The notes beneath the pieces are model-generated. The model ran no database searches. It saw only the letters and a list, made by a program, of their open reading frames with translations, and was not told the DNA's origin. Positions 43,656-52,047 of a stretch of 64,000 bases of DNA are shown piece by piece (the stretch's first letter is position 1; the number at the start of each line of letters is the position of its first letter). Origin of the DNA: Chloroflexota bacterium (GTDB taxonomy: Bacteria > Chloroflexota > Dehalococcoidia > Tepidiformales > Tepidiformaceae); assembly GCA_016234445.1 (NCBI GenBank), contig JACRBT010000018.1, positions 36,963 through 100,962 on the forward strand, read 5' to 3'. The position numbers and the translations under genes are program-made.

Positions 43656-44495
43656 GTGCGAATCGGAATTAGTGCGTCCGTACTTCTTGTGGCCGTGGCT
43701 GTCGTGGGACTCGCCGGTGACCAGCTCTCACGCGACGCCCCAATGACTCGCACTGCTCCCGGCGCTGCCGTGGCGGCGGACGTTCCCTACTCCCTCGCCG
43801 CGCATGAGACGCAAACCGGGCTCATCTCTGTGCAGGCGCAGCCCCGGCCGTTCCGCCGGTTCCTCCCCGGGGTGTCCGCCCGGGTCGGCACCAGCCCCCA
43901 GCTCCCCTATCCCGTCGCGGACGGTGCCGATCTCTCGTACATGCTGGTGGTAGAGATAGATGTCTTCGACACGCAGCCGGAGGCGTGTTGCATCCCTTCA
44001 ACGCAGGTCCAGCTGGTGGCGGGGCACCTGCTTCCGCCCACGATATTCCCGCCCCACTCGCAACCGTTCGAGGGCTTGTGGTTCCAGGAAAACTTTACGC
44101 AACATCCCATGCCCGACGAAGAAGAATGCACGTGGACGAGGCTCTTCGAGCCGCAAGCCGGCCCCGAACTCAAGCTCGCCTGGCAGGGGGGCCACCTCTG
44201 GTCGGTGACCGTCCAGAACCCCAACTGGCTCTACCGGATCACCGGTTGCGCTCGCTTCGAGGGTGAGTCCGCAGACACCCAGCTCCGTACCATGGCCGAG
44301 TACCTCGAGCTCATGACGGGGCAATCGACGCCCATCCTCATTAGCGCACCTGCCCCTCCCATGAACACGTTCGCGAAGTGCGTGGTGGGCTACGGTGAGG
44401 TGTCCGGGGGGGCGCAGTACCTGGTTGGCCGCGTCGTCCTCTACATCTTCACGGGGAGCAACTGCCAGGTGCCCATACACGACTTCCCGTTCTAG
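43656..44495 (+). CDS. Hypothetical membrane-anchored or secreted protein (279 aa)
   Basis: A GTG at 43656 with GGAG upstream opens with VRIGISASVLLVAVAVVGLAG, a signal anchor. The extracytoplasmic part has several Cys residues (ACCIPST, EEECTW, TGCARF, AKCVVGY, SNCQVP), suggesting disulfides, and a beta-rich pattern. No family was recognised. The frame is open upstream to about 43401, but that part overlaps the DinB remnant and is unlikely to be coding. It ends 163 bp before the convergent DinB gene. Confidence 0.65.
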   Translation: MRIGISASVLLVAVAVVGLAGDQLSRDAPMTRTAPGAAVAADVPYSLAAHETQTGLISVQAQPRPFRRFLPGVSARVGTSPQLPYPVADGADLSYMLVVEIDVFDTQPEACCIPSTQVQLVAGHLLPPTIFPPHSQPFEGLWFQENFTQHPMPDEEECTWTRLFEPQAGPELKLAWQGGHLWSVTVQNPNWLYRITGCARFEGESADTQLRTMAEYLELMTGQSTPILISAPAPPMNTFAKCVVGYGEVSGGAQYLVGRVVLYIFTGSNCQVPIHDFPF

Positions 44496-44574
44496 CCACG
44501 GCAGCCATGGAGGTCATCCGTGGCAACAGCGCAGACGTGGGGCTGCGCCCGGGCGAGTTCGAACGCCTCCCAGA

Positions 44575-44658
44575 GTCGCCGCAGGTGTTCGAACCAGGTT
44601 GGGTTGGGTGCCCACCTGACCGGCGCTGTCCCGGCCCCGCCGCGCCTTACGCGCGCCC
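44575..44658. repeat. Dispersed repeat, copy C
   Basis: GTCGCCGCAGGTGTTCGAA begins a block matching copy B, with TTCGAA at 44588-44593. It continues without a break into the 3' end of the intact DinB gene. CAGGTG near 44582 and CACCTG near 44612 form an inverted repeat. Confidence 0.7.
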
Positions 44659-45090
44659 TCAGCCCCCGTCGCGGAGCAAGCGCTCGATGACCCTGGTGTG
44701 CGCGCGCAGGTGCCGGAGGTTCTTGTCGAGGTTCTTCCGGACCGGCTCGAGGCCGGGTTCGGGGATCGTCCGCGTCGCCGCGTGCACCGCCTGCCAGGCC
44801 TCCAGCACCTCCGTGATGCCGGGGGAAGCGGCGGTGTCGATGGCCGGGAGACTCATGTTGTGGGGCGGCAGCCCGAGTGGGCTCCAGGTGCGGCCGCCGG
44901 GGACCAAGCGCCCGAGGTGGGACTGCTCGGCGAAGATGAGGTGGCGGACGTTTTCCACCACCGACCACTTGCCGCTCGGCGGGCGCTCCGCCAGTGTCGA
45001 CGGGTCTCGGGCCGACAGGAGATCGCGAAGACGCTGTTGTTCCGCTTCGATGGCCGCGAGCAACGTCAGAGGGTCGTCCGCTGGCGACAT
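44659..45090 (-). CDS. DinB superfamily protein
   Basis: A 143-residue four-helix DinB/YfiT-like protein. KWSVVENVRHLIFAEQSHL contains the first conserved metal-binding His, and later LDKNLRHLRAHTRVIERLL contains His residues that complete the site. Such proteins include thiol-dependent transferases (bacillithiol or mycothiol S-transferases). Its 3' end has been duplicated 1.3 kb to the left as a pseudogene. No operon partner is evident. Confidence 0.82.
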   Translation of the reverse strand: MSPADDPLTLLAAIEAEQQRLRDLLSARDPSTLAERPPSGKWSVVENVRHLIFAEQSHLGRLVPGGRTWSPLGLPPHNMSLPAIDTAASPGITEVLEAWQAVHAATRTIPEPGLEPVRKNLDKNLRHLRAHTRVIERLLRDGG

Positions 45091-45341
45091 CCGCGGAGTC
45101 TAGCAGAATCCTTGCGCTCGCCCGTTCCCCCGGTCGCGGTCGTCGCCCTCACGTCGCTTTGCGGCCCTCGGTTTCCCGGTTACCATGCCGGCATGGCTTC
45201 AAGACGGCCGCTCATCGGTCCGAGCCTGGCCCGGGCGTTGTCCCGGTCGAGGACTAACCCTCGACTTCCCCGGCGTGGACCCGATCCCCTTCCCCTCACC
45301 CTGGACCCCATGCGCGCTCCGCATCAACCGGCGCAGATCGG

Positions 45342-48128
45342 ATGGCAGTGATGAAGACCTATGGCGACCGAATGTCCTGGGACGCAGTCCACTGGGGCAC
45401 ACACTGCGTCGACTGCTACCCGGGCGGCTGCCCGATGCGCGTCTTCGTCAAGGACGGCGTCATCGTCCGCGAAGAGCCCTCCGGAACCCTGCCGATGATC
45501 GATCCCGCCGTGCCGGACTTCAACCCGATGGGGTGTATGCAGGGGACCTGCTGGAGTCTCTCCCTGGACGGGCCGGACCGCGCCCAGTACCCCCTGAAGC
45601 GTGCAGGCGAGCGGGGCGAGGGCAAGTGGGAGCGCATCTCCTGGGATCAGGCGTTGTCGGAGATCGCCGACGCCCTGATCGACGCCATCGAAGACCATGG
45701 GCCACGGTCGATCGTCCGTGAGGGCACCCCCGAGGCAGTCGTGGGCGGCCCCACCGGCCGTTTCTTCGACCTGGTCGGCGGCCAGACGATGGACCTCAGC
45801 GCCGTGATCAGCGACGTCAACACGGGCGTCTACGCGAGCTTCGGGAAGAGCCACGTCGAGGGCTCGGCCGATGACTGGTTCCATTCCGAACTCCTGCTGA
45901 TCTGGAACAGCAATCCTGTCTACACGCGCATCCCCTTCTACCACTTCATGAGCGAGGCACGGTACAACGGCGCCGAGATCATCAACATCTCGCCCGACGT
46001 GAACGCCTCCCACACCCATGCCGACTACCAGGTCAACCTCGAAGGGGCGACCGACGCCGCCTTCGGGCTTTCGCTGGTCCAGGTCATGTTCGCCGAAGAT
46101 ATCGCCGACTGGGACTTCCTCCGCGAGCAGACGGACATGCCCCTGCTGGTCCGCACCGACAACCATCGATTCCTGCGCCAGACTGATGTCGAGGGGCGAG
46201 GCCGGGAGGACCAGCTCTACCACTGGCACCCCGAGAACGGGCTGGTTGCAGCGAACAGGGAGAGCCTGAAACTCGGCGGCGCCAGGGTCGCGCTCGTGGG
46301 CGAATTCCCGGTGAGGCTTCACGACGGGCGGACGGTGACCGTGGAACCGGTCTGCGCCATCCTCCGCCGCAAGCTCGACGCCGGCTACACCCCCGAAAAG
46401 CAGCAGCCGATCACCGGCGTCCACCCGGAGACGGTTCGCATGGTGGCCAGGAAAGTGGCCACCCGGAAGACGAACATCTTCCTCGGTATGAACGCCTGCA
46501 AGATGTACCACGGGGACCTCATCGAACGAACGATGTGCCTCGTCCTGGCGGCGAGCGGCAACTGGGGCAAGCGGGGCACCGGGCTGCGCACCTGGGCGGC
46601 GGGGCTTCACGACGGCGGCCAGATAGCGATGACCAAGCGCCGGCCGGGGGCGGAAGCGGCAGGGGCCATCATCGCCGGCAGAGACGCCGCCATCGCCCGG
46701 CTCAAGCAGCTTGATCCGTCACTCGTCGACGACGAGCTGGCCATGTCGGAGATGACCAAGGGGCGCCGCGGTCTCCTGGGCATGATGGACGAACGGACGG
46801 GTGACGACGTGCCGGCCGACGCACACACCCCGCCAGTGTTCTGGTGGTACAACCAGATGGGCTTCGGCGAACGGTGGAACAACCCCGACTGGGGCGACAG
46901 CTCCATGGTCCGGAGCTTCGATGACTACATGGCCGCCGCCTTGAAAGAGGGCTGGTGGGACGGCCTCGACCACCCCCGCAAGGAAGAGGTTCCCCAGGTC
47001 TACATCGAATGTGGCGGCAACACGCTCCGCCGGACCCGGGGCGGCAAGAAGGCCATGGCCGGCCTCTGGTCCAGGCTCAAGACGGTCATCGCCATCGACT
47101 TCAAGTTCAGCGCGACGGTTCAGAACGCCGACTACTTCCTCCCGGCCGCCCAGCACTACGAGAAGGTAGCCTTCTCCATCCCCGGCCCGTTCGTCGCGAA
47201 CCTCACCCTTGGCGACCGGGTTGTCGCTCCCGCGGGAGAGTCGCGGAACGAGTGGGACATCTTCGTGGCGATCCTTGGGGCCATGGCCGCGCGCGCCCAG
47301 GAGAGAGGGCTCGAAGCCTACGCCCTCCCGGACGGCACCACGGTGCGTTACGACGGCATGGTCCCGCTCTTTACCATGGGCGGGTACTACAGCGGCGAAG
47401 ATGTGGTCGCCGACGAGCAGATCCGGGACTCGGTCCTCGCCGGCACACTGCCCCAGGGGACGACGCTCGAGGGGCTGCGGGAATCCGGGTTCAAGCGGTT
47501 TACCGACATGGGCATGGCCCCCGCCATGCTCGGGCAGGCGACGCAACTGCGGCCGGATGACGTGATAACCCCGTTCACCCGTCACGTCGAACACGGCGAC
47601 CCTTTTCCAACCTACTCCCGCCGCGCCCAGTTCTACATCGACCACGAATGGTTCCTGGAAGGCGGCGAAGAACTGCCGACGCACAAGCCCAACCCCAGCA
47701 TGGGCGGCGATTACCCGCTCGGGATGTCCTCGGGGCACAATCGCTGGTCGGTGCATTCCATGAACCACTTCAACAAGGTGGTTCTGGCCACCCACCGCGG
47801 GGCGCCCAGCATCATGGTCAACTCCGCCGACGCAACCGCCCGGGGCGTCAAGGACGACGACCTGGTCCGGATCTTCAACGACGTCAGCGAGTTCCACGCC
47901 CGGGTCAAGGTGGCGCCGAACGTGAAGCCCGGGCAGATCGTCTCCTACAACGGCTGGGAGCCGATGCAATACGCGAACTGGTCCGGGGCGAACGAGATTG
48001 AGCCCGGCATGGTCAAGTGGCTCGGCTTCTCCGGCGGCTATGGCCACCTCAAGTACAACAGTCTCAACTGGCAGCCGGTCCCCGCCGATCGCTGGGTGAG
48101 ATGCGACTTCGAGCTCGCCCCGGCATAG
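45342..48128 (+). CDS. Molybdopterin oxidoreductase, type II DMSO reductase-like
   Basis: A 928-residue molybdoenzyme catalytic subunit. The N-terminal FeS motif is HCVDCYPGGC (residues 21-30) with a later Cys in GCMQGTCW. A His as first ligand is typical of the NarG/ethylbenzene-dehydrogenase group. SAVISDVNTGVYASFG contains a candidate Asp Mo ligand. Cofactor-binding stretches LLIWNSNPVYTRIP and the C-terminal PLGMSSGHNRWSVHSMN follow. Unlike relatives, it has no Tat leader, and no FeS beta or haem gamma subunit is adjacent. Ethylbenzene or steroid hydroxylation is possible; the substrate is unknown. Confidence 0.82.
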   Translation: MAVMKTYGDRMSWDAVHWGTHCVDCYPGGCPMRVFVKDGVIVREEPSGTLPMIDPAVPDFNPMGCMQGTCWSLSLDGPDRAQYPLKRAGERGEGKWERISWDQALSEIADALIDAIEDHGPRSIVREGTPEAVVGGPTGRFFDLVGGQTMDLSAVISDVNTGVYASFGKSHVEGSADDWFHSELLLIWNSNPVYTRIPFYHFMSEARYNGAEIINISPDVNASHTHADYQVNLEGATDAAFGLSLVQVMFAEDIADWDFLREQTDMPLLVRTDNHRFLRQTDVEGRGREDQLYHWHPENGLVAANRESLKLGGARVALVGEFPVRLHDGRTVTVEPVCAILRRKLDAGYTPEKQQPITGVHPETVRMVARKVATRKTNIFLGMNACKMYHGDLIERTMCLVLAASGNWGKRGTGLRTWAAGLHDGGQIAMTKRRPGAEAAGAIIAGRDAAIARLKQLDPSLVDDELAMSEMTKGRRGLLGMMDERTGDDVPADAHTPPVFWWYNQMGFGERWNNPDWGDSSMVRSFDDYMAAALKEGWWDGLDHPRKEEVPQVYIECGGNTLRRTRGGKKAMAGLWSRLKTVIAIDFKFSATVQNADYFLPAAQHYEKVAFSIPGPFVANLTLGDRVVAPAGESRNEWDIFVAILGAMAARAQERGLEAYALPDGTTVRYDGMVPLFTMGGYYSGEDVVADEQIRDSVLAGTLPQGTTLEGLRESGFKRFTDMGMAPAMLGQATQLRPDDVITPFTRHVEHGDPFPTYSRRAQFYIDHEWFLEGGEELPTHKPNPSMGGDYPLGMSSGHNRWSVHSMNHFNKVVLATHRGAPSIMVNSADATARGVKDDDLVRIFNDVSEFHARVKVAPNVKPGQIVSYNGWEPMQYANWSGANEIEPGMVKWLGFSGGYGHLKYNSLNWQPVPADRWVRCDFELAPA

Positions 48129-48218
48129 CCGTTCCGGGCGGCGCCGGCGGTGAACTGGGCTTCGGTGGGCCCGAAGGCGTCCAGACCACCATCCTCGATG
48201 AGGCCGAACGGGTGGACT

Positions 48219-48596
48219 ATGTCGTATGAACTGATCGACCTTGCCGGCCAGCGCTGCCTCTTCGTCGCGGCCGAGGAGCCGTGCCTCGGAACCGTCCGCC
48301 AGGTGACGGACCTCATCGGTGACGCGATGGGGGAAGACGCCTTTGTCATCGCCGTCCAGGCCAGCGCCCTCGACCCCTCGTTCTTCGACCTCCGTTCGGG
48401 GTTCGCCGGCGAGGTGCTCCAGAAGGCGGTGAACTACGGGCGCAAGTTCGCCGTCGTCGGCGACGTCTCCACCTACACGGCAGCGAGCAGGGCCTTCCAC
48501 GACCTCGTCGTCGAGTCGGCCTACTCGCGCGGCTACTTCTTCGTCCCCGACCTCGACGCCCTCGCGGCGCGGCTCACGCGGCTGGAGGCGGGCTGA
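48219..48596 (+). CDS. DUF4180 domain protein
   Basis: A 125-residue alpha/beta protein matching DUF4180: FFDLRSGFAGEVLQKAVNYG followed by KFAVVGDVSTY and the C-terminal RGYFFVPDLDALAARL. Function is unknown. It starts 90 bp after the molybdoenzyme on the same strand with GAGG before the ATG; a functional link is not established. Confidence 0.85.
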   Translation: MSYELIDLAGQRCLFVAAEEPCLGTVRQVTDLIGDAMGEDAFVIAVQASALDPSFFDLRSGFAGEVLQKAVNYGRKFAVVGDVSTYTAASRAFHDLVVESAYSRGYFFVPDLDALAARLTRLEAG

Positions 48597-48602
48597 GTCC
48601 CG

Positions 48603-48887
48603 CTATCCGGAAGACCGCGGCCGCGCGATCACCCTTGCTACAGCTTTCGTCGTTCCGCTTAGGCCTGCCATGTCGACGATGACGTGCCAGTGGCTGACAT
48701 GGGGGACTTCAAGCCGAACCGGCGAGCGCCGCGCTAGTCCCCCGATGCAGCGGTATGGGTGCCCAGCGCGGTAGCTGCTGAAGTTGGTCGAGTCCAATAG
48801 CCTGACGTTGGCCGCCGAGCCGGACAGGGAGATTTCGACGATCTCTCCGCCCGACATCTGGCCCAGATCGAAGTGCATGAATTCCAC
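48603..48887 (-). CDS. DUF1883 domain protein
   Basis: A 94-residue beta-sandwich protein: EFMHFDLGQMSGGEIVEISL, NVRLLDSTNFSSYRAG and RLEVPHVSHWHVIVDM are hallmarks of DUF1883. The domain is often fused to TIR or other effector domains, but here it stands alone. The GTG start has AGGAGGAG directly upstream. It follows the HNH gene by 33 bp on the same strand and likely shares its transcript. Confidence 0.87.
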   Translation of the reverse strand: MEFMHFDLGQMSGGEIVEISLSGSAANVRLLDSTNFSSYRAGHPYRCIGGLARRSPVRLEVPHVSHWHVIVDMAGLSGTTKAVARVIARPRSSG

Positions 48888-48920
48888 AGTGCTCCTCCTG
48901 ACTTCCCTTGATGAGCAGCC

Positions 48921-49238
48921 TCACTTGGTGGCAGCGATCTGGCAGGTCCAGTTCGGGTACGCGTCGCCCTTTCCCCGGTTGTTCTGCCATTGGAGCGGTT
49001 GGAGGTTGGCAAGGTCGTCACCGCCGCCAAGAGACACCGGGACAAGATGGTCCACTTCCCAGCCCATGCCACGCGGGGTCGTGTTGCCGTACTGGGCCCG
49101 GTCAATCCAGGCCCCGCAGGCGTCCTTCCGTCGCTGGGTCGGATCGACGCCTGGCGCCGGCAGGGCCTTGTCCCAGACGGCTTGAACCGTAATGGCGGAA
49201 AACGACCGCCCAGAGCGGTCTGTTCCATGAGTGCGCAT
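48921..49238 (-). CDS. HNH endonuclease domain protein
   Basis: A 105-residue HNH nuclease. GWEVDHLVPVSLGG supplies the DH pair (Asp63-His64) and DDLANLQPL the Asn (near 78), followed by NNRGKGD. There are no zinc-knuckle Cys pairs. GGAG lies 9 bp upstream of the ATG. With the DUF1883 gene downstream it forms a two-gene unit. It may be a defence or mobile-element nuclease; no methylase is adjacent. Confidence 0.85.
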   Translation of the reverse strand: MRTHGTDRSGRSFSAITVQAVWDKALPAPGVDPTQRRKDACGAWIDRAQYGNTTPRGMGWEVDHLVPVSLGGGDDLANLQPLQWQNNRGKGDAYPNWTCQIAATK

Positions 49239-49368
49239 CCTGGGGTCTCCGCCTCGCGTGGATTAGGCAAGTCGCGGCGCTTGGCACCGGGCCGCCTTGC
49301 GAGGTGTGATCGCAGTGTCCGCCGTGTACGCCGACTTGTCAACACGGACCAGTGGGCTGGCTGAAAGC

Positions 49369-50097
49369 TTACGCCTCGGTCATCCGGAGTGCGGCTGTGT
49401 CGCTGGCAAGGCTGCACGTCGCTAGCCGTATACGAGCGGCAGTGCCCGACACTTGCAGCTCGGGCGCAATGGCGCCGACGAGCCTTTCCTCACCCCGTTG
49501 GCCCGGTGCCACCGGGAGGTCGATGCCCTCTCTGGCCGCGGCGCGCCGGGCCACGGTGGTGAACAGTCCGCGAGGCATCAGCAGCGCAGCCATCCCCTTG
49601 TTCGCCTGCACTTCGCGCCAATCCGACGAGACGGATCGGAAAGTCACCTCACGCTTGAGACATCGCACCAGCGGAACCGGCTGGGCAGTGGGGCGTGGCG
49701 CTACAAGGGGCAATTGGGCGTCTCCGAACTCAAACAAATGGCGGTGCAGGAGGATGTGTGCCGCCTCGTGGGCCAGGGTCGCCCTCCACCGTCCAACCGC
49801 TGATAGACGGGGATCCTCGACGTCGAGAGCGCTTCCAGTCAGATCCCTGTTGATGAGGACCCGTGGCTGCTCGCCTCTCCGAAACTCGGTTTGGCCAAGG
49901 ACGTCGTTGGGCAGCGTGGCGTACTGGTCAAGGACAGCCCGCAGGTGTTGCTCCACAAACGACTCCAAGTCTACAACCGGGTGGTCGGGGGTCGGGGCCA
50001 AGCCGGCCCGACGCAGCTCGTCACCAGCGATGGCCTCGATTTCTGCGTCGTCGAGCCAGAGCCGCGTTGAGCCGTCCCGAGCTCTGAATTCGTTCAC
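49369..50097 (-). CDS. ImmA/IrrE-family metallopeptidase
   Basis: A 242-residue protein with HEAAH (110-114) in RATLAHEAAHILLHRHLFE, the zinc motif of ImmA/IrrE proteases, and EVQANKGMAALLMPR, which carries the third ligand Glu. The family cleaves XRE repressors in response to DNA damage or other signals. Its ATG overlaps the XRE stop (ATGA). GC is lower than the flanks, consistent with an acquired regulatory pair. Confidence 0.9.
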   Translation of the reverse strand: MNEFRARDGSTRLWLDDAEIEAIAGDELRRAGLAPTPDHPVVDLESFVEQHLRAVLDQYATLPNDVLGQTEFRRGEQPRVLINRDLTGSALDVEDPRLSAVGRWRATLAHEAAHILLHRHLFEFGDAQLPLVAPRPTAQPVPLVRCLKREVTFRSVSSDWREVQANKGMAALLMPRGLFTTVARRAAAREGIDLPVAPGQRGEERLVGAIAPELQVSGTAARIRLATCSLASDTAALRMTEA

Positions 50098-50453
50098 GGT
50101 TCTGCTTGCTCCCGAGCTAGGCCCTCCGCGGTTTCGAGGAGCTTGCTGAGGTCTTCGGCTTGGAGGTTCGCCTCCGAGATGCGCCGGAACAACTGTCCAG
50201 CCACAGGCTGCCGCCTCAGGTAGCGCTCCGCCTGTTGCCCGAATCGACCGGCAAGCGCCATCAACTCGTCGAAGTTCAACCCCAAGGCCTCCCCCAAGTC
50301 GTGGAGGACATCCTCCGCCGGGATGCGTCGATCGTTCTCGATATCGCTAAGGTAGGACGGTGTCTTGTCGATGATGGCGGCAAGCTGGCGAAGTCCTAGG
50401 CCTCGCCTAAGACGGGCTTCTCGAAGGTGGTCGCCTAGAGATCGGTTCGCCAT
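50094..50453 (-). CDS. XRE-family transcriptional regulator
   Basis: A 119-residue protein with an N-terminal Cro/CI helix-turn-helix (LRQLAAIIDKTPSYLSDIEN) and a helical tail (FGQQAERYLRR onward). It precedes and is coupled to the ImmA-like protease, its probable antagonist. An inverted repeat at 50455-50470, just before the ATG, is a likely autoregulatory operator. Confidence 0.9.
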   Translation of the reverse strand: MANRSLGDHLREARLRRGLGLRQLAAIIDKTPSYLSDIENDRRIPAEDVLHDLGEALGLNFDELMALAGRFGQQAERYLRRQPVAGQLFRRISEANLQAEDLSKLLETAEGLAREQAEP

Positions 50454-50454
50454 G

Positions 50455-50470
50455 TACGCCGCACAGCGTA
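50455..50470 (-). promoter_or_regulatory. Inverted-repeat operator candidate of the XRE-ImmA pair
   Basis: TACGC-CGCACA-GCGTA is a perfect 5-bp inverted repeat with a 6-bp centre, starting 2 bp upstream of the XRE ATG, where a repressor would block translation initiation or a short-leader promoter. Confidence 0.45.
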
Positions 50471-50601
50471 GCGCGTGGCACGATCGGCGGCAAGCCGGTC
50501 AAGGCGCTCGGCCGGTGCCGCCTCTACCGCGCAACCAGGGATCAGGTGGCAGGTGCCGCCCCGGCGATCCACAATGCCCCACCCTCGGAGGGACGAAGCT
50601 G

Positions 50602-51681
50602 ATGGAACACGAACTCCCGGCCGGCGGCCGCCCGGAAACGACCGTGATTCACATCATCGGCAGCCCGGGGGTTGGCAAGTTCACCATCGCCTCTGAGGTC
50701 GCGCGGCGGACGGGCGCCCGGCTGGTCGACAACCACAGCATCGCCAACGTCATCTTCAACACGCTCGCCCCGGACGGCGTCACCCCGTTGCCCCCGTCCA
50801 TCTGGCCGTTCGTCGGGCGGGTCCGCGCGGCTGTGCTCGACACGATCGCCAGCGTCTCGCCGCCCCACCTCTCGTTCGTCTTCACGAACTTCATCCGGGG
50901 AGAAGACGAAGGAGAGTACGGGGCGTTCCTCGAAGTCGTGGCCGTGGCGGAGGCGCGCGGGAGCCTCTTCGTCCCCGTGCTGCTCACCTGCCGGACCGAC
51001 GAACTGGTCCGGCGCATCGTGACCGACGACCGTCGCGCCCGCATGAAGCTGGTGGACCCTGTGCAGGGCGCGCGGCTCAACGACGAGGTTCCGCCGTTCG
51101 CCACCGGCCACCCGAACACCCTCGCCCTCGATGTCTCCGACCGCAGTCCCGGGGATGCCGCGCAGGAGATCCTCGACTGGGTCGAACGCTGCCGCGGCGG
51201 CGACATAGAACAGTGGGGAGCCGCGCGCATCCCTGCCGCGGACGCCGACGTCGGGGCCCTCTACCGGCAGTTGACCGACTACTGGAACGGGCGCGACGCC
51301 GCAGCCTACGGGGCGCTCTTCGCCGAAGGCGGCAGCATCGTCGGGTTCGACGGCAGCCAGGTCGACGGCCGCGACGCGATCGCCTCCCACCTCGCGGAGA
51401 TCTTCGCGAACCACCCGACCCCGGCCTACGTCGTGAAGGTGCTCGAAGTGCGCCCGCTCGGTCCGGGGGCGATGCTCCTCCGCGCCGCCGCCGGGTTGCT
51501 CCCTCCGGGCGCCTCCGACCTCCACCCGGACCTGAACTCCATCCAGACCCTCGTCGCGACCAGACACTGGGGTGGCTGGCGGGTCGAGATGTTCCAGAGC
51601 ACGCCCGCCGCCTTCCACGGCCGCCCGGACCTGGCCGAACGCCTCACCGCGGAGCTGACAGAGGTGCTGCGCGGCCGGTGA
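50602..51681 (+). CDS. P-loop kinase-like and SgcJ/EcaC (NTF2-like) fusion protein
   Basis: A 359-residue two-domain protein. Residues 15-205 form a small P-loop kinase domain: Walker A GSPGVGKFT (20-28), VDNHSIANVIF, and a C-terminal LALDVSDRSPGDAAQEI, similar to shikimate/cytidylate/zeta-type kinases. Residues 225-355 form an NTF2-like domain of the SgcJ/EcaC type (LYRQLTDYWNGRDAAAYGAL; HWGGWRVEMFQ). GGAGG lies before the ATG. The combination is unusual; a small-molecule or nucleotide kinase with a fused ligand-binding domain is a guess. Confidence 0.78.
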   Translation: MEHELPAGGRPETTVIHIIGSPGVGKFTIASEVARRTGARLVDNHSIANVIFNTLAPDGVTPLPPSIWPFVGRVRAAVLDTIASVSPPHLSFVFTNFIRGEDEGEYGAFLEVVAVAEARGSLFVPVLLTCRTDELVRRIVTDDRRARMKLVDPVQGARLNDEVPPFATGHPNTLALDVSDRSPGDAAQEILDWVERCRGGDIEQWGAARIPAADADVGALYRQLTDYWNGRDAAAYGALFAEGGSIVGFDGSQVDGRDAIASHLAEIFANHPTPAYVVKVLEVRPLGPGAMLLRAAAGLLPPGASDLHPDLNSIQTLVATRHWGGWRVEMFQSTPAAFHGRPDLAERLTAELTEVLRGR

Positions 51682-51759
51682 CCGGAGGGCTGCTCCGGGC
51701 CAGTCGCGCCGCGCAGCTCCCGTGCTCGAAGAGACGCTGGGCGGCGCGACCGCCGCCGC

Positions 51760-51978
51760 TCAACGCGGGCCGAGGTCATCCCGCCGGCGGAACGGATCTC
51801 GTTCCGCGAACGGCGCGAAGCTGGCCCAGAAGAGCAACGAGAGCAGCAGGCCGATGCTGCCGACGACCATCAGGATGGCGCCCATGACTTCGATGTCGAT
51901 GCCGACAACGGTGTATTCAACCGCCCAGGCAAGGATGGCGCCCACGGCGATAAGGAAGAGACTGACTCCGATTCCCAC
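51760..51978 (-). CDS. DUF6458 family small membrane protein
   Basis: A 72-residue protein with two hydrophobic helices (GIGVSLFLIAVGAILAWAV; VMGAILMVVGSIGLLLSLLF) and a charged tail, matching DUF6458, a family best known from Actinobacteria. The GTG at 51978 is favoured by GAAGGTGG 5 bp upstream and by the family start MGIG; a GTG 9 bp further upstream is also in frame. Confidence 0.78.
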   Translation of the reverse strand: MGIGVSLFLIAVGAILAWAVEYTVVGIDIEVMGAILMVVGSIGLLLSLLFWASFAPFAERDPFRRRDDLGPR

Positions 51979-52047
51979 GGTGTCCACCTTCTTTCAAAGC
52001 TGTGCGTAGAGGCTGGCGGAATGCGGCAAGATGACCGCAGCGAGGCG

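Noticed and set aside
42301..44658. Integron attC sites between cassette-like genes
   Set aside because: Copies lack the GTTRRRY/RYYYAAC core pair, no integron integrase is visible and the DinB gene is in opposite orientation.
39960..45341. A direct repeat of the tRNA-Glu 3' end as the right attachment site of an island
   Set aside because: I searched by eye for GGTTCGAATCCCCTACGCGC downstream and found no copy; the island's right boundary is undetermined.
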